From positions 32,508-96,507 of the forward strand of contig JAAYUZ010000139.1 of NCBI GenBank assembly GCA_012517385.1: DNA of 64,000 nucleotides, given 5' to 3'. Shown here one piece after another: positions 27,920 through 35,494 of this stretch; the first letter of the stretch is position 1, and each line of letters opens with the position of its first letter. The stretch is from Treponema sp. (GTDB lineage: Bacteria; Spirochaetota; Spirochaetia; Treponematales; Breznakiellaceae). The notes beneath the pieces were generated by a model. That model made no database searches. It had not been told where the DNA came from and worked only from the letters and a program-made list of their open reading frames with translations. Both the position numbers and the translations under genes were made by a program.

Positions 27920-28780
27920 ATGGATAACACGACATCCTTTGAAAACAGTTCTCTCGCCCTTCGAAAACTTGTTGGTGGATACAATAAAAGCGTTGTTCTA
28001 AACACGGTAACACTCCGGTCTTTAGATATCATCGGTTATAATTTGGAACGGATTGGTTCCGGGCTTTCTACGATTGTCGCAGCCTTTGAAGAAATTCGTG
28101 CAACAAGCCAAAATACCTCTCAGAATGCTGACAAGATCGATTCTATGATGGATGGTATTTTAACGAAGAATGCCAGCACCGGGACGGAAATAACCCAAAG
28201 AGTTCAAGACATTAATCAGGCAGTTGAGGGGACCGCGAGGTTATCTGCTCTTTTTGCAGATTTAGCTGAAAAAGCGAAAAGTATTGCTTCGGTGACCGGA
28301 TCTATTCAGGATGTTTCAGATAGGACTAATATTTTGGCTATTAATGCGTCTATAGAAGCCGCTCGGGCGGGAAATGTTGGTAAGGGATTTCGGATTATTG
28401 CCAATGAGGTTCGTACCCTTGCGGGGCAGACCGGGGATTTTGCAAAATCAATTGAAACCACCATCAGCGATTTTGAGTCAGTGGTTGGACAAATTACGGA
28501 AGAATTGCAGGGTTTTACCAAAGTGCTTGAATCGTTTAAACAATCCTTTGCAACCGTACTCGATAGTTTTCAGACCAATGCAAAGGCCATTGATGAAGCT
28601 GGTGCTTTTTTGAATCAGATTTCTGGTTCAATTCGGGAAGAAACAACCGCCTTAACCGACGGTTTAAGTTCCCTTGAAAAGATTTCTACATCCTTAAAGG
28701 ATACTAATGTTGTATTTGCTGCCCTATTGAAGACCTACGGAAATTTGGATACCCTCCTGAACAAGGAAGGAAATCGTTAG
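27920..28780 (+). CDS. Soluble methyl-accepting chemotaxis receptor, partner of the diiron sensor
   Basis: A 286-residue protein without any membrane helix or sensor domain. Most of it is one long helical hairpin of the MCP signalling type; the tip reads [18 protein letters not shown], the conserved CheA/CheW contact region, followed by [18 protein letters not shown]. With no sensory domain of its own it must be driven by another protein, and the diiron sensor immediately upstream is the obvious candidate, as known for the T. denticola pair. The first 60 residues ([20 protein letters not shown]) could be the docking part. The stop overlaps the start of the next gene. Confidence 0.88.
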   Translation: MDNTTSFENSSLALRKLVGGYNKSVVLNTVTLRSLDIIGYNLERIGSGLSTIVAAFEEIRATSQNTSQNADKIDSMMDGILTKNASTGTEITQRVQDINQAVEGTARLSALFADLAEKAKSIASVTGSIQDVSDRTNILAINASIEAARAGNVGKGFRIIANEVRTLAGQTGDFAKSIETTISDFESVVGQITEELQGFTKVLESFKQSFATVLDSFQTNAKAIDEAGAFLNQISGSIREETTALTDGLSSLEKISTSLKDTNVVFAALLKTYGNLDTLLNKEGNR

Positions 28781-30177
28781 TGTCCGATTTGGTTTTACTT
28801 GTTTGGCTGCTCATTGTTCTGGTCGGCTTGGAGCTTGTTCGACCCTTCGTTAAAAGTATCCGGGATATTACTGGTATTATACTCTTTCCTATCTTAGCCT
28901 TAGTTCTTTTACTCCTCGTATTATATATTTATGGTTTTAGACCGGAGTTGGTCCCCTTAGGTGTTTTTATTTTCATTATTGTATTATTTCGGATTCCAAA
29001 ACTTATTTCTCTTTTACAAAGATTACGGGAAGATGAAGATAGAACCCCTTCGCTTGTTTTATTTTTTATAGGTTTTCTTTTTTTATCGGTTACCGGAGCT
29101 GTTGCCATAGTATTTTCTCCTTCTAAGGAGTTTTTGTCAGGTAAGGATACTGCACCTTTAGCGGCAGCTAAGGATAACTATGAAACCTTCGTTCTGAAAG
29201 ACTCCTCTGTTGGCACAGAATATTTTATTCGATCCTACAAGGTATCCGCTGAAAAAACACGGGGCACCATTCTTGTTATTCCGCCGGTAAGCGGGTCCGT
29301 TGAAGTAGTAGATTCCATCTGTACACCCCTTTTTGCTAAGGGGTTGTCAATAGTAACCCTATCTCAAAATGGTTTAGATTTGCCAGCCTATGATGTGTTA
29401 CATAAACCGGTGGCTCCGTCTATAAAAAGGACTGCTGAGTATTTGCTCAGCTTTATTGCCGGCTTGCGATATAAGACTCCCAATGAGTATGGGCGCAGTA
29501 TCGAAGATGAGCGCCTTCGGGCAATAGAACGGGTGATTTCCCAGGGGGAGTATGAACTCCCTTTGTATATTATCGGTTATGGTGCAGGCGGGGCTGCAGC
29601 GTTTCGCTATCTTGCCCAACACAAGGATAATCCTGTTTCAGCCCTTATCAATATAGAAGGCCCGCTGTTTTATAGCCTTGAATTTAATGAACGTGATAGA
29701 GAAGCTTCGGGGGTGAAAGGCTTTTTTGCTACCCTATTACCCCGTTCGTTTAGCCATATTGGTACTGTTCCGCTCATCGAAAAGCCCCTCATGGTGCTTG
29801 TTTCAGACAGGATCAAAAAGACTGAGGAAAGAGATTATAGATATGCTACCCTGGTGAGAGTTGTTCATCAAGCTGAAGCTCCTGCCGTACTGGTGGCATT
29901 AACCGGAGCTGGTCCCTTTGATTATTCAGATGTTACCGTTCAATATCCAATTTATTCTGCCCTGATGAGTGGTATAGGGAATAGGGTGCGCAGTTCTGAC
30001 TACTATGTTGAATCAACCGCTGCCCTTATTAATAACTTTATTTGCAGTATTGAGAAAATGCAAACCGAAGCGAGCGATACGGTTCGGGGTGTGCCATATC
30101 CTGTATCGGGTGATGTGTACATGGAGTATAATGGGTATTCCAATAGTTATAACCCCAGGGAGGTTTTAGGAAAATGA
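28780..30177 (+). CDS. Membrane protein with an alpha/beta-hydrolase-like domain lacking the nucleophile
   Basis: A 465-residue protein starting at GTG 28780, one base overlapping the receptor stop. Four membrane helices are predicted (about residues 3-20, 31-51, 57-75 and 91-112). The remaining part (about 130-440) resembles an alpha/beta hydrolase: GTILVIPPVSGSVEVVD for the oxyanion strand and LYIIGYGAGGAAAFRYLA where the nucleophile elbow should be. The elbow is GYGAG, so Gly268 replaces the catalytic Ser. It is probably not an active esterase and may bind a ligand or partner. Its tight coupling to the chemoreceptor and the oxygen sensor suggests a shared process. I do not recognise a named family. 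Confidence 0.65.
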   Translation: MSDLVLLVWLLIVLVGLELVRPFVKSIRDITGIILFPILALVLLLLVLYIYGFRPELVPLGVFIFIIVLFRIPKLISLLQRLREDEDRTPSLVLFFIGFLFLSVTGAVAIVFSPSKEFLSGKDTAPLAAAKDNYETFVLKDSSVGTEYFIRSYKVSAEKTRGTILVIPPVSGSVEVVDSICTPLFAKGLSIVTLSQNGLDLPAYDVLHKPVAPSIKRTAEYLLSFIAGLRYKTPNEYGRSIEDERLRAIERVISQGEYELPLYIIGYGAGGAAAFRYLAQHKDNPVSALINIEGPLFYSLEFNERDREASGVKGFFATLLPRSFSHIGTVPLIEKPLMVLVSDRIKKTEERDYRYATLVRVVHQAEAPAVLVALTGAGPFDYSDVTVQYPIYSALMSGIGNRVRSSDYYVESTAALINNFICSIEKMQTEASDTVRGVPYPVSGDVYMEYNGYSNSYNPREVLGK

Positions 30178-30935
30178 CCACGAAACAGCTTGATACCTAC
30201 TTTCGTTCATTTTTGGATATTGAAGGCTTTTTACAGATGGATGATTCAGTAAATGGTCTGCAGGTGGATAATGATGGCAGGGATATTCGTAAGGTAGCCT
30301 TTGCGGTGGATGCTTGTCTTGAATCTTTTTCCCTGGCAGCCCAGCGTGGAGCGGGCATGCTCTTTGTGCATCACGGTCTGCTTTGGGGGAAGCCTGCTCC
30401 TATTACCGGAATTATGCGGCAGCGTTTGCAGGTGCTCATGGCTAATAATATTGCCCTCTATGGGGTGCATCTGCCCCTGGATCAGCACCCGGAGGTGGGA
30501 AACAATGCAGCCCTGGCGGATCTGCTTGGACTTGAACAACGGGAACCCTTTGGTGATTATCATCAGAGAAAAATTGGCTACAAGGGTGTGTTGCCCCAAC
30601 CTATTTCTATTGATGAGGCGGTGAAACGGATAAGTTTTATGGGGCGGCCTCCTTTAGGAGTATATCCCCTTGGTAAAAAAGAAATTAGAACTGTTGCAAT
30701 TGTGTCTGGGGGCGCCGCTATGGAGGCTTTTCAGGCGGTGGATGAACAGGTGGATTTGTATATTACCGGTGAAAGTTCCCATTCTGTGTACCATTATGCA
30801 CTTGAGGGAAAATTGAACATGATCGCTGGGGGGCATTATTCAACCGAAGTGTGGGGCGTTCGCAGGGTCATGGAAAAACTGGCAAATGAGTTTTCTATTG
30901 AAGTAGAATTTCTCGATATACCGACTGGGCTGTAA
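30174..30935 (+). CDS. Nif3-like dinuclear metal-centre protein
   Basis: A 253-residue member of the Nif3/YbgI family (DUF34), often listed as GTP cyclohydrolase I type 2. The metal ligands are in MLFVHHGLLWG (two His), LYGVHLPLDQHPEVGNN (Asp and a nearby His), and near the end GGHYSTEVWGVRRVMEKL, with Glu as the last ligand. The start overlaps the preceding stop (ATGA) behind AGGA. The biochemical role of the family is unsettled; metal insertion or cofactor repair has been proposed. Being in the same operon as an iron-dependent oxygen sensor is suggestive but not proof of a link. Confidence 0.88.
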   Translation: MTTKQLDTYFRSFLDIEGFLQMDDSVNGLQVDNDGRDIRKVAFAVDACLESFSLAAQRGAGMLFVHHGLLWGKPAPITGIMRQRLQVLMANNIALYGVHLPLDQHPEVGNNAALADLLGLEQREPFGDYHQRKIGYKGVLPQPISIDEAVKRISFMGRPPLGVYPLGKKEIRTVAIVSGGAAMEAFQAVDEQVDLYITGESSHSVYHYALEGKLNMIAGGHYSTEVWGVRRVMEKLANEFSIEVEFLDIPTGL

Positions 30936-30952
30936 AAAGAGGAGTTTTTTAT

Positions 30953-31471
30953 ATGGATAGCAAAAAAAAGGTATTGCCTTTTTTATTAACATTATTGGTG
31001 GTGCTTGCAGATCAGCTTTCTAAGGCTTTTATTGTATCCCGCTGGCCAAGAGAAAATACCTTTATAAAAGATGTGTTTGGAAATGATTTTTTATGGATTA
31101 TCCATGTACGCAATAAGGCTATTGCTTTTAGTATTGGGGAAGGTCTACCTGACCAGATAAGGGCTCTTCTGTTTATAATACTACCTTTGGTTGTTATTGG
31201 CGTTTTGATTGTTTATTATGTTAAGACCAATGAATTTTCCTCGTTTCAACGCTGGGTTGTGGCTGGTATTATAGGAGGAGGCTTGGGGAATCTGATTGAC
31301 CGAATCTGGCGGCCCGAAGGGGTAGTCGATTTTATCAGTGTAAATGTCTACGGTCTTCTTGGGTTTGCTCGCTGGCCGACCTTTAATGTGGCCGATTCCT
31401 GTGTGGTTGTCTGCGGTATTTTGCTTGTATTGAGCATGTTGTTTTCTGCGAGGACAGAAAAGAAGGAGTAA
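30953..31471 (+). CDS. lspA: Lipoprotein signal peptidase (signal peptidase II)
   Basis: A 172-residue membrane protein that cleaves lipoprotein signal peptides after lipidation. The four hydrophobic segments and the conserved blocks ADQLSKAFIV, HVRNKAIAFSIGEG, GGGLGNLIDRIWRPEGVVDFI and FNVADSCVV are all present, the last two carrying the catalytic Asp pair. Numerous lipoproteins are expected in a spirochaete, and one (45165) lies in this window. The ribosome-binding site is GAGGAG. Confidence 0.97.
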   Translation: MDSKKKVLPFLLTLLVVLADQLSKAFIVSRWPRENTFIKDVFGNDFLWIIHVRNKAIAFSIGEGLPDQIRALLFIILPLVVIGVLIVYYVKTNEFSSFQRWVVAGIIGGGLGNLIDRIWRPEGVVDFISVNVYGLLGFARWPTFNVADSCVVVCGILLVLSMLFSARTEKKE

Positions 31472-31473
31472 TT

Positions 31474-31761
31474 GTGAATAAAAAGGCTAATACAATCGTC
31501 TTTATGTTGGTGGCCACCCTATTTAATGTGGTCATCACCGTTGCATGTTTTGTTTTGCTACTCCTGTTGTATGGGCGGCTTTTAGCACCCCTCCTGCCAC
31601 AGGAAACTGCAGCAATAGGGCTTCCAATAGTTTTTATTGCGGCTATTGTGCTTTCTTTTGTTATTTATCGTTATGCACTCAAACTTTTTACAAAGCGTTT
31701 TGAGGCTGAAAAATATTTTGATCCACTGATTAAGAGCCGGCGTCCGCCGAAGAGGGATTGA
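31474..31761 (+). CDS. Small membrane protein with two TM helices
   Basis: A 95-residue protein starting at GTG 31474 behind AAGGAG, two bases after the lspA stop. Two hydrophobic helices (about residues 9-32 and 46-66) and a basic tail (KSRRPPKRD) suggest both ends face the cytoplasm. I do not recognise a family. Tight coupling to lspA hints at envelope or lipoprotein biology, but this is inference. A hairpin repeat lies directly behind it and may terminate transcription. Confidence 0.65.
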   Translation: MNKKANTIVFMLVATLFNVVITVACFVLLLLLYGRLLAPLLPQETAAIGLPIVFIAAIVLSFVIYRYALKLFTKRFEAEKYFDPLIKSRRPPKRD

Positions 31762-31766
31762 TAGTT

Positions 31767-31799
31767 GCTCTTTCAAAACTCTCTGAGTTTTGAAAGAGC
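31767..31799. repeat. Dispersed hairpin repeat, copy C (bidirectional terminator position)
   Basis: GCTCTTTCAAAACTC (31767-31781) and GAGTTTTGAAAGAGC (31785-31799) form a 15-bp perfect stem with a three-base loop, located exactly between two convergent genes. The stem matches copy B at 5106-5138 almost base for base. Confidence 0.85.
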
Positions 31800-31801
31800 C
31801 T

Positions 31802-33442
31802 CTAATAACCGTCTGAAAGGGACCGGTTTATATCCCGCTGATACAGTTCCTGGTATACGTAACTGCGTCCCTTGAGTTTATCCTTGATAACCTGAGAGAA
31901 AGGTATATATCGCCAGAAAATGGCCCGGACTTCTTTTTCCAGTTTCTGAATGGCATCGCTTTCTTTGGTCATCCATATAATATAATCCTGAATAAAATAC
32001 TCTTTTACGTCGCCCTTTAACTTTTTTGAGGTAAACCACTGGTAATAATTGCCGGTGAGGCCCTCTTCCATCCAGTAATAAGAAGCCTTTTCTTTTGCCG
32101 TCTGCCAGCGAAGATCCCCCACTGCGGACAAGATTGCAAAGCTAAGACTTTTTGGGTACATAGGAATGGCAATCCGGCCCCGGCTTGTGGCACGGTTAAA
32201 GCGGTCAAAGGGTTCCCAGCAGATACCATATTCACCGTAGGATGGAACCAGGATTACATAGGGAACGATGCGGTTTAATTTATTTTTATAGGAACGGCAA
32301 AACGCCTCTGGATCGATGCTTTCTATCCATGCCAGCTGCTTTATTACATTTTCTCTGGTTGCTATCTCATTGGGTCCGCTATGAAAGTATTCTTTTATTA
32401 AGATAGGAAAATGATTTCCCTGGCGGCCAATGGTCAGTTTAACCATTTGCCGGACACTGTCAAATTCGGTGTCAATGGCTTTAATGTCTACGGCTACATC
32501 GGCTCCAGCCTCGCGGACCTTATCTTCCAGGGTTTGAACATCTGCCTGGGCTTGATTAAAATCCCTGAGGAAGGTATCTAATTCCCGATCGGCCTTTGCC
32601 ATATTTTTAAGGAGTTCCTGGATATCTAAAAAAGCCCTTTTTTGTACATCAGTATACATTGACTGAAGGTCGGGAAATCCAGGGATTGGGCTGTGCTGCG
32701 ATATGATCTGAACCGCATCTATGAGGGCTTTTTCATAAGCTGCCCGTTCATCGCTTTTTGCTTTTAACAGATTCCGTGCGGCATCCCGCCGGCCTTCGGC
32801 TTTTTCCAGGAGCTGTTTAAGCCGGGTTGCTTCGTTGTTTTTTGCAATACGGACTTCATCGGTGGTGGAATTTTTTATTACACCGGTACCAATAGCCTTA
32901 AACCATTCATCAAGATAAAAAATAGGCTGATTTAATTCATTTTCTACGATGATTTTAGAAAATAATTCCCGATCCTCAGAAGCTAAAAGTCCTGGATGGA
33001 GTATGCCAAAACGGAGTAAAAAACGTTTATAGTCAGGCATTTTGCCTGGGGTTTTTCTTGCAATACCAAGGAGAAAATCCCAATAGGCGGTGGTAAGCTG
33101 CTGCCGGTATACTCCGCGATCCTTTGGATCCTTTGTGGTGAGGAATTTTTGCAGTATGGTATGTACCCGCTGGGCAATATCGCCTTCCCCTGACAGGGCC
33201 TTTTTATAATAATCCGGGTCAGAAAAGACGGTAAGCGGGATGCTTGCGTAGGGTTTTGTTATTTCGGGAAAGGAATTTTGGGTTAAATCAACTTCTATTT
33301 GATCGGGGGCTTCGATATCTTCTGTACCGAAAAGCTCAGAATAATTAGGCTTTGATGCTGAAGAATCACCTTTGTTGGATGAAACACCCAGAAGTGCGGC
33401 AAGCTCCGGATCTATTTCACCCTGGAACATATTGTTATTCAT
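31802..33442 (-). CDS. Large coiled-coil protein of unknown function
   Basis: A 546-residue protein if started at ATG 33442 (MNNNMFQGEIDPELAALLG); an upstream in-frame start would lie inside the tRNA gene and is excluded, and ATG 33430 is an alternative. Residues about 215-345 are rich in Glu, Lys, Arg and Ala with heptad character (NEATRLKQLLEKAEGRRDAA), a coiled coil. The C-terminal part (about 400-530) looks globular and contains VPYVILVPSYGEYGICWEPF and YYWMEEGLTGNYYQWF. No signal peptide or membrane helix is seen, so it is cytoplasmic. I do not recognise a named family. Confidence 0.7.
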   Translation of the reverse strand: MNNNMFQGEIDPELAALLGVSSNKGDSSASKPNYSELFGTEDIEAPDQIEVDLTQNSFPEITKPYASIPLTVFSDPDYYKKALSGEGDIAQRVHTILQKFLTTKDPKDRGVYRQQLTTAYWDFLLGIARKTPGKMPDYKRFLLRFGILHPGLLASEDRELFSKIIVENELNQPIFYLDEWFKAIGTGVIKNSTTDEVRIAKNNEATRLKQLLEKAEGRRDAARNLLKAKSDERAAYEKALIDAVQIISQHSPIPGFPDLQSMYTDVQKRAFLDIQELLKNMAKADRELDTFLRDFNQAQADVQTLEDKVREAGADVAVDIKAIDTEFDSVRQMVKLTIGRQGNHFPILIKEYFHSGPNEIATRENVIKQLAWIESIDPEAFCRSYKNKLNRIVPYVILVPSYGEYGICWEPFDRFNRATSRGRIAIPMYPKSLSFAILSAVGDLRWQTAKEKASYYWMEEGLTGNYYQWFTSKKLKGDVKEYFIQDYIIWMTKESDAIQKLEKEVRAIFWRYIPFSQVIKDKLKGRSYVYQELYQRDINRSLSDGY

Positions 33443-33468
33443 GGAATTTTGAAGAGAAAGGATTATTT

Positions 33469-33542
33469 TGGAGGTGAGGGGAATTGAACCCCTGACCTTT
33501 TGAATGCCATTCAAACGCTCTAGCCAACTGAGCTACACCCCC
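33469..33542 (-). tRNA. tRNA-Ala (anticodon GGC)
   Basis: The minus strand folds as a complete cloverleaf: acceptor GGGGGTG / CACCTCC, D-arm with AGCTCAGTTGGCTAGAGC, anticodon stem TTTGA / TCAAA with loop ATGGCAT (anticodon GGC), and T-arm AGGGGTTCAATTCCCCT. The acceptor contains the G3:U70 pair, the identity signal for alanyl-tRNA synthetase. The discriminator is A, and CCA is not encoded. It reads GCC and GCU codons. Confidence 0.95.
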
Positions 33543-33556
33543 AAAAGGTTGACTGG

Positions 33557-33585
33557 AATATAGCCAAAGGAACCAATCCTGTCAA
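33557..33585 (-). promoter_or_regulatory. Promoter of tRNA-Ala
   Basis: On the minus strand a perfect TTGACA (33585-33580) and TATATT (33562-33557) are separated by 17 bases, and the -10 ends 14 bases before the tRNA. The downstream coiled-coil gene may share this transcript. Confidence 0.8.
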
Positions 33586-33680
33586 GGGGTTGGTTCAAGC
33601 TACCAACGTGAACAGGTGCTATCCTGTACATAATACATATCGTAGTATATGCGATATCTGGTTCAAGGTAAAGGATTTTT

Positions 33681-34478
33681 ATGATTATCAGTGTATCCCG
33701 GCGTACCGATATACCCCGTTATTATTGGGATTGGTTTTTAGGGGAGTTGGAACGGGGTGAGACGGAGCTTATCAATCCCTTTAATGCCCATCAAAGGCGG
33801 ATGATCTCTCTGCTCCCCGATGATGTGGACGGCTTTGTATTTTGGACGAGAGATCCTTCACGGATTGCCGAATCTGCGGGACTGCTTCGTGACAGGGGAT
33901 ACCAATTTTATGTAATGGTTAGCATCACAGGATATCCAAGCGTCCTTGAGCCCCATGCCCCAGATTTAGATAAGGTTTTTACAGGGCTCCTTCGATTACG
34001 GGACCACATCGGCGCGGAACGGATCTTTTGGAGATATGATCCCATTATGCTAAGTCCTCTAACCCCGTTGGCCGATCATGAACGACGGTTTCGATATTTA
34101 GCGGAACAGATCCATACCCTTGTCAGCCGATGTATCATCAGTTTTTATGATCCCTACAAAAAAAGTGAGAAGCGGCTCCGGGGTCTTGATGGTTTCATAC
34201 TTGTAGAAAACCAGGATAGGGTGCCGGAAGCGGAACAGCTAGTGAATATGCTCGCAGGCATTGCTCATCAATATAAAATCCCTCTCTACAGCTGTGCCGA
34301 ACCGGGTTGGCTTTCATCCTATGGTATCCAGGCCCATGCATGTATTGATGGTAGTATGTTTGGTATCAGATCTGAAAAGGATCCCCATCAGCGGCCCTTC
34401 TGTTCCTGCGACCGGAGTGTGGATATCGGGACCTATGGAACTTGTCAGGCCCGTTGTGTTTATTGCTATGCCTGGTGA
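33681..34478 (+). CDS. DUF1848 family protein
   Basis: A 265-residue protein that begins MIISVSRRTDIPRYYWDWF, the typical DUF1848 start, and contains FVFWTRDPSRIAE and IFWRYDPIML. The C-terminus has a Cys-rich pattern, FCSCDRSVDIGTYGTCQARCVYCYAW, whose last CxxxCxxC triad resembles a radical-SAM or iron-sulfur site. The family is widespread in anaerobes and its reaction is unknown. The motif placement at the extreme C-terminus is characteristic. The gene stands alone between tRNA-Ala and a hydrolase gene. Confidence 0.85.
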   Translation: MIISVSRRTDIPRYYWDWFLGELERGETELINPFNAHQRRMISLLPDDVDGFVFWTRDPSRIAESAGLLRDRGYQFYVMVSITGYPSVLEPHAPDLDKVFTGLLRLRDHIGAERIFWRYDPIMLSPLTPLADHERRFRYLAEQIHTLVSRCIISFYDPYKKSEKRLRGLDGFILVENQDRVPEAEQLVNMLAGIAHQYKIPLYSCAEPGWLSSYGIQAHACIDGSMFGIRSEKDPHQRPFCSCDRSVDIGTYGTCQARCVYCYAW

Positions 34479-34501
34479 GATAAAAGGCGTATATTTAATC
34501 T

Positions 34502-35386
34502 ATGAGAATACCCTCTGACTGGAATCCAACAAATCGTGCATTTCGAGAATTTTATGGCTGGGATGATACCCTGGGCCAATGGAATTATGACCTTGTAGAG
34601 ACTAAGCTGCACCAAAAAGCGGCGGTTCATTATTTTACCAATCCTCATCAAGGGGATGTAAAGGGGACGCTGTTTATTATCCACGGATACCTTGAGCATA
34701 CGGCTCTGCGGATCCCGATTATTACCCAGGCGGTTCGACATGGCTGGATGGTTTGTGGTATTGACCTTATAGGTCATGGACTTTCGACGGGGAAGCCTGC
34801 CCATATCGATGAATTTGATGAATATGTGGTTGCCCTGGAAACGGCGCTGCACTATAAAGTCTGGCCTAAGCCATGGCGTTTTGCAGGTCATTCTACCGGT
34901 TGTGCAGTTGAGCTTTTATATGTTGCAAAGCACGGCAATCCCTTTGAATGGAGCCTCCTTGAAGCGCCGCTGGTTCGGACTGTGCTATGGAAGCCTTCTA
35001 TGGTTGCAAAACGGCTCTTTAAAGGAGCTGTAAATACATTACCCCGCAGAAATTCGGGGATGTCAAAAAAACAGACCTATTACGGCCTCTTAAAACGGGA
35101 TCCTCTGTATCTTGATAAGGTTCCAATCAGCTGGTTTGATGCCTTGGAACGGTATGTTGCAGCCACCGAAAGCTGGTCCAGGCTGCCTGGTTCCTTTTTA
35201 ATTCTGCAGGGGGACATGGATACGGTGGTAGACTGGCCCTATAACGTTGAGTTTTTACAGAATCATATTGAACAACCCCAGATTGAAATGATAAGGGGCG
35301 GAAAACACCATCTGTTACGGGATGAGGGGCCTTCGGGAGATCAGGCCCGACGGGTAGTGTTAAATCACTGGTACGGGATGATGTAA
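34502..35386 (+). CDS. Alpha/beta hydrolase, lysophospholipase or monoacylglycerol-lipase type
   Basis: A 294-residue protein. The oxyanion strand is TLFIIHGYLEH, the nucleophile elbow is FAGHSTGC (Ser in GHSTG), the acid is in LILQGDMDTVVDW and the His is in GGKHHLLRD, so the triad is complete. The sequence is closest to the PldB/serine aminopeptidase S33 group (Hydrolase_4) acting on monoacylglycerols or lysophospholipids. No signal peptide is visible, so it should be cytoplasmic. No strong ribosome-binding site precedes the ATG. The exact substrate is not predictable. Confidence 0.85.
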   Translation: MRIPSDWNPTNRAFREFYGWDDTLGQWNYDLVETKLHQKAAVHYFTNPHQGDVKGTLFIIHGYLEHTALRIPIITQAVRHGWMVCGIDLIGHGLSTGKPAHIDEFDEYVVALETALHYKVWPKPWRFAGHSTGCAVELLYVAKHGNPFEWSLLEAPLVRTVLWKPSMVAKRLFKGAVNTLPRRNSGMSKKQTYYGLLKRDPLYLDKVPISWFDALERYVAATESWSRLPGSFLILQGDMDTVVDWPYNVEFLQNHIEQPQIEMIRGGKHHLLRDEGPSGDQARRVVLNHWYGMM

Positions 35387-35494
35387 ATAGCTTTTATAGT
35401 CCTGTTTGTATTGGTATATATTTGGTATAGTCCAATAGCGAATTTCCTTGCAAATTTTCTGTTTCAGCCTTAGGATGATGAGTGGGGGTACGGT

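Noticed and set aside
33443..33514. N-terminal extension of the coiled-coil protein
   Set aside because: These bases run into the tRNA-Ala gene, so the extension is a chance open frame.
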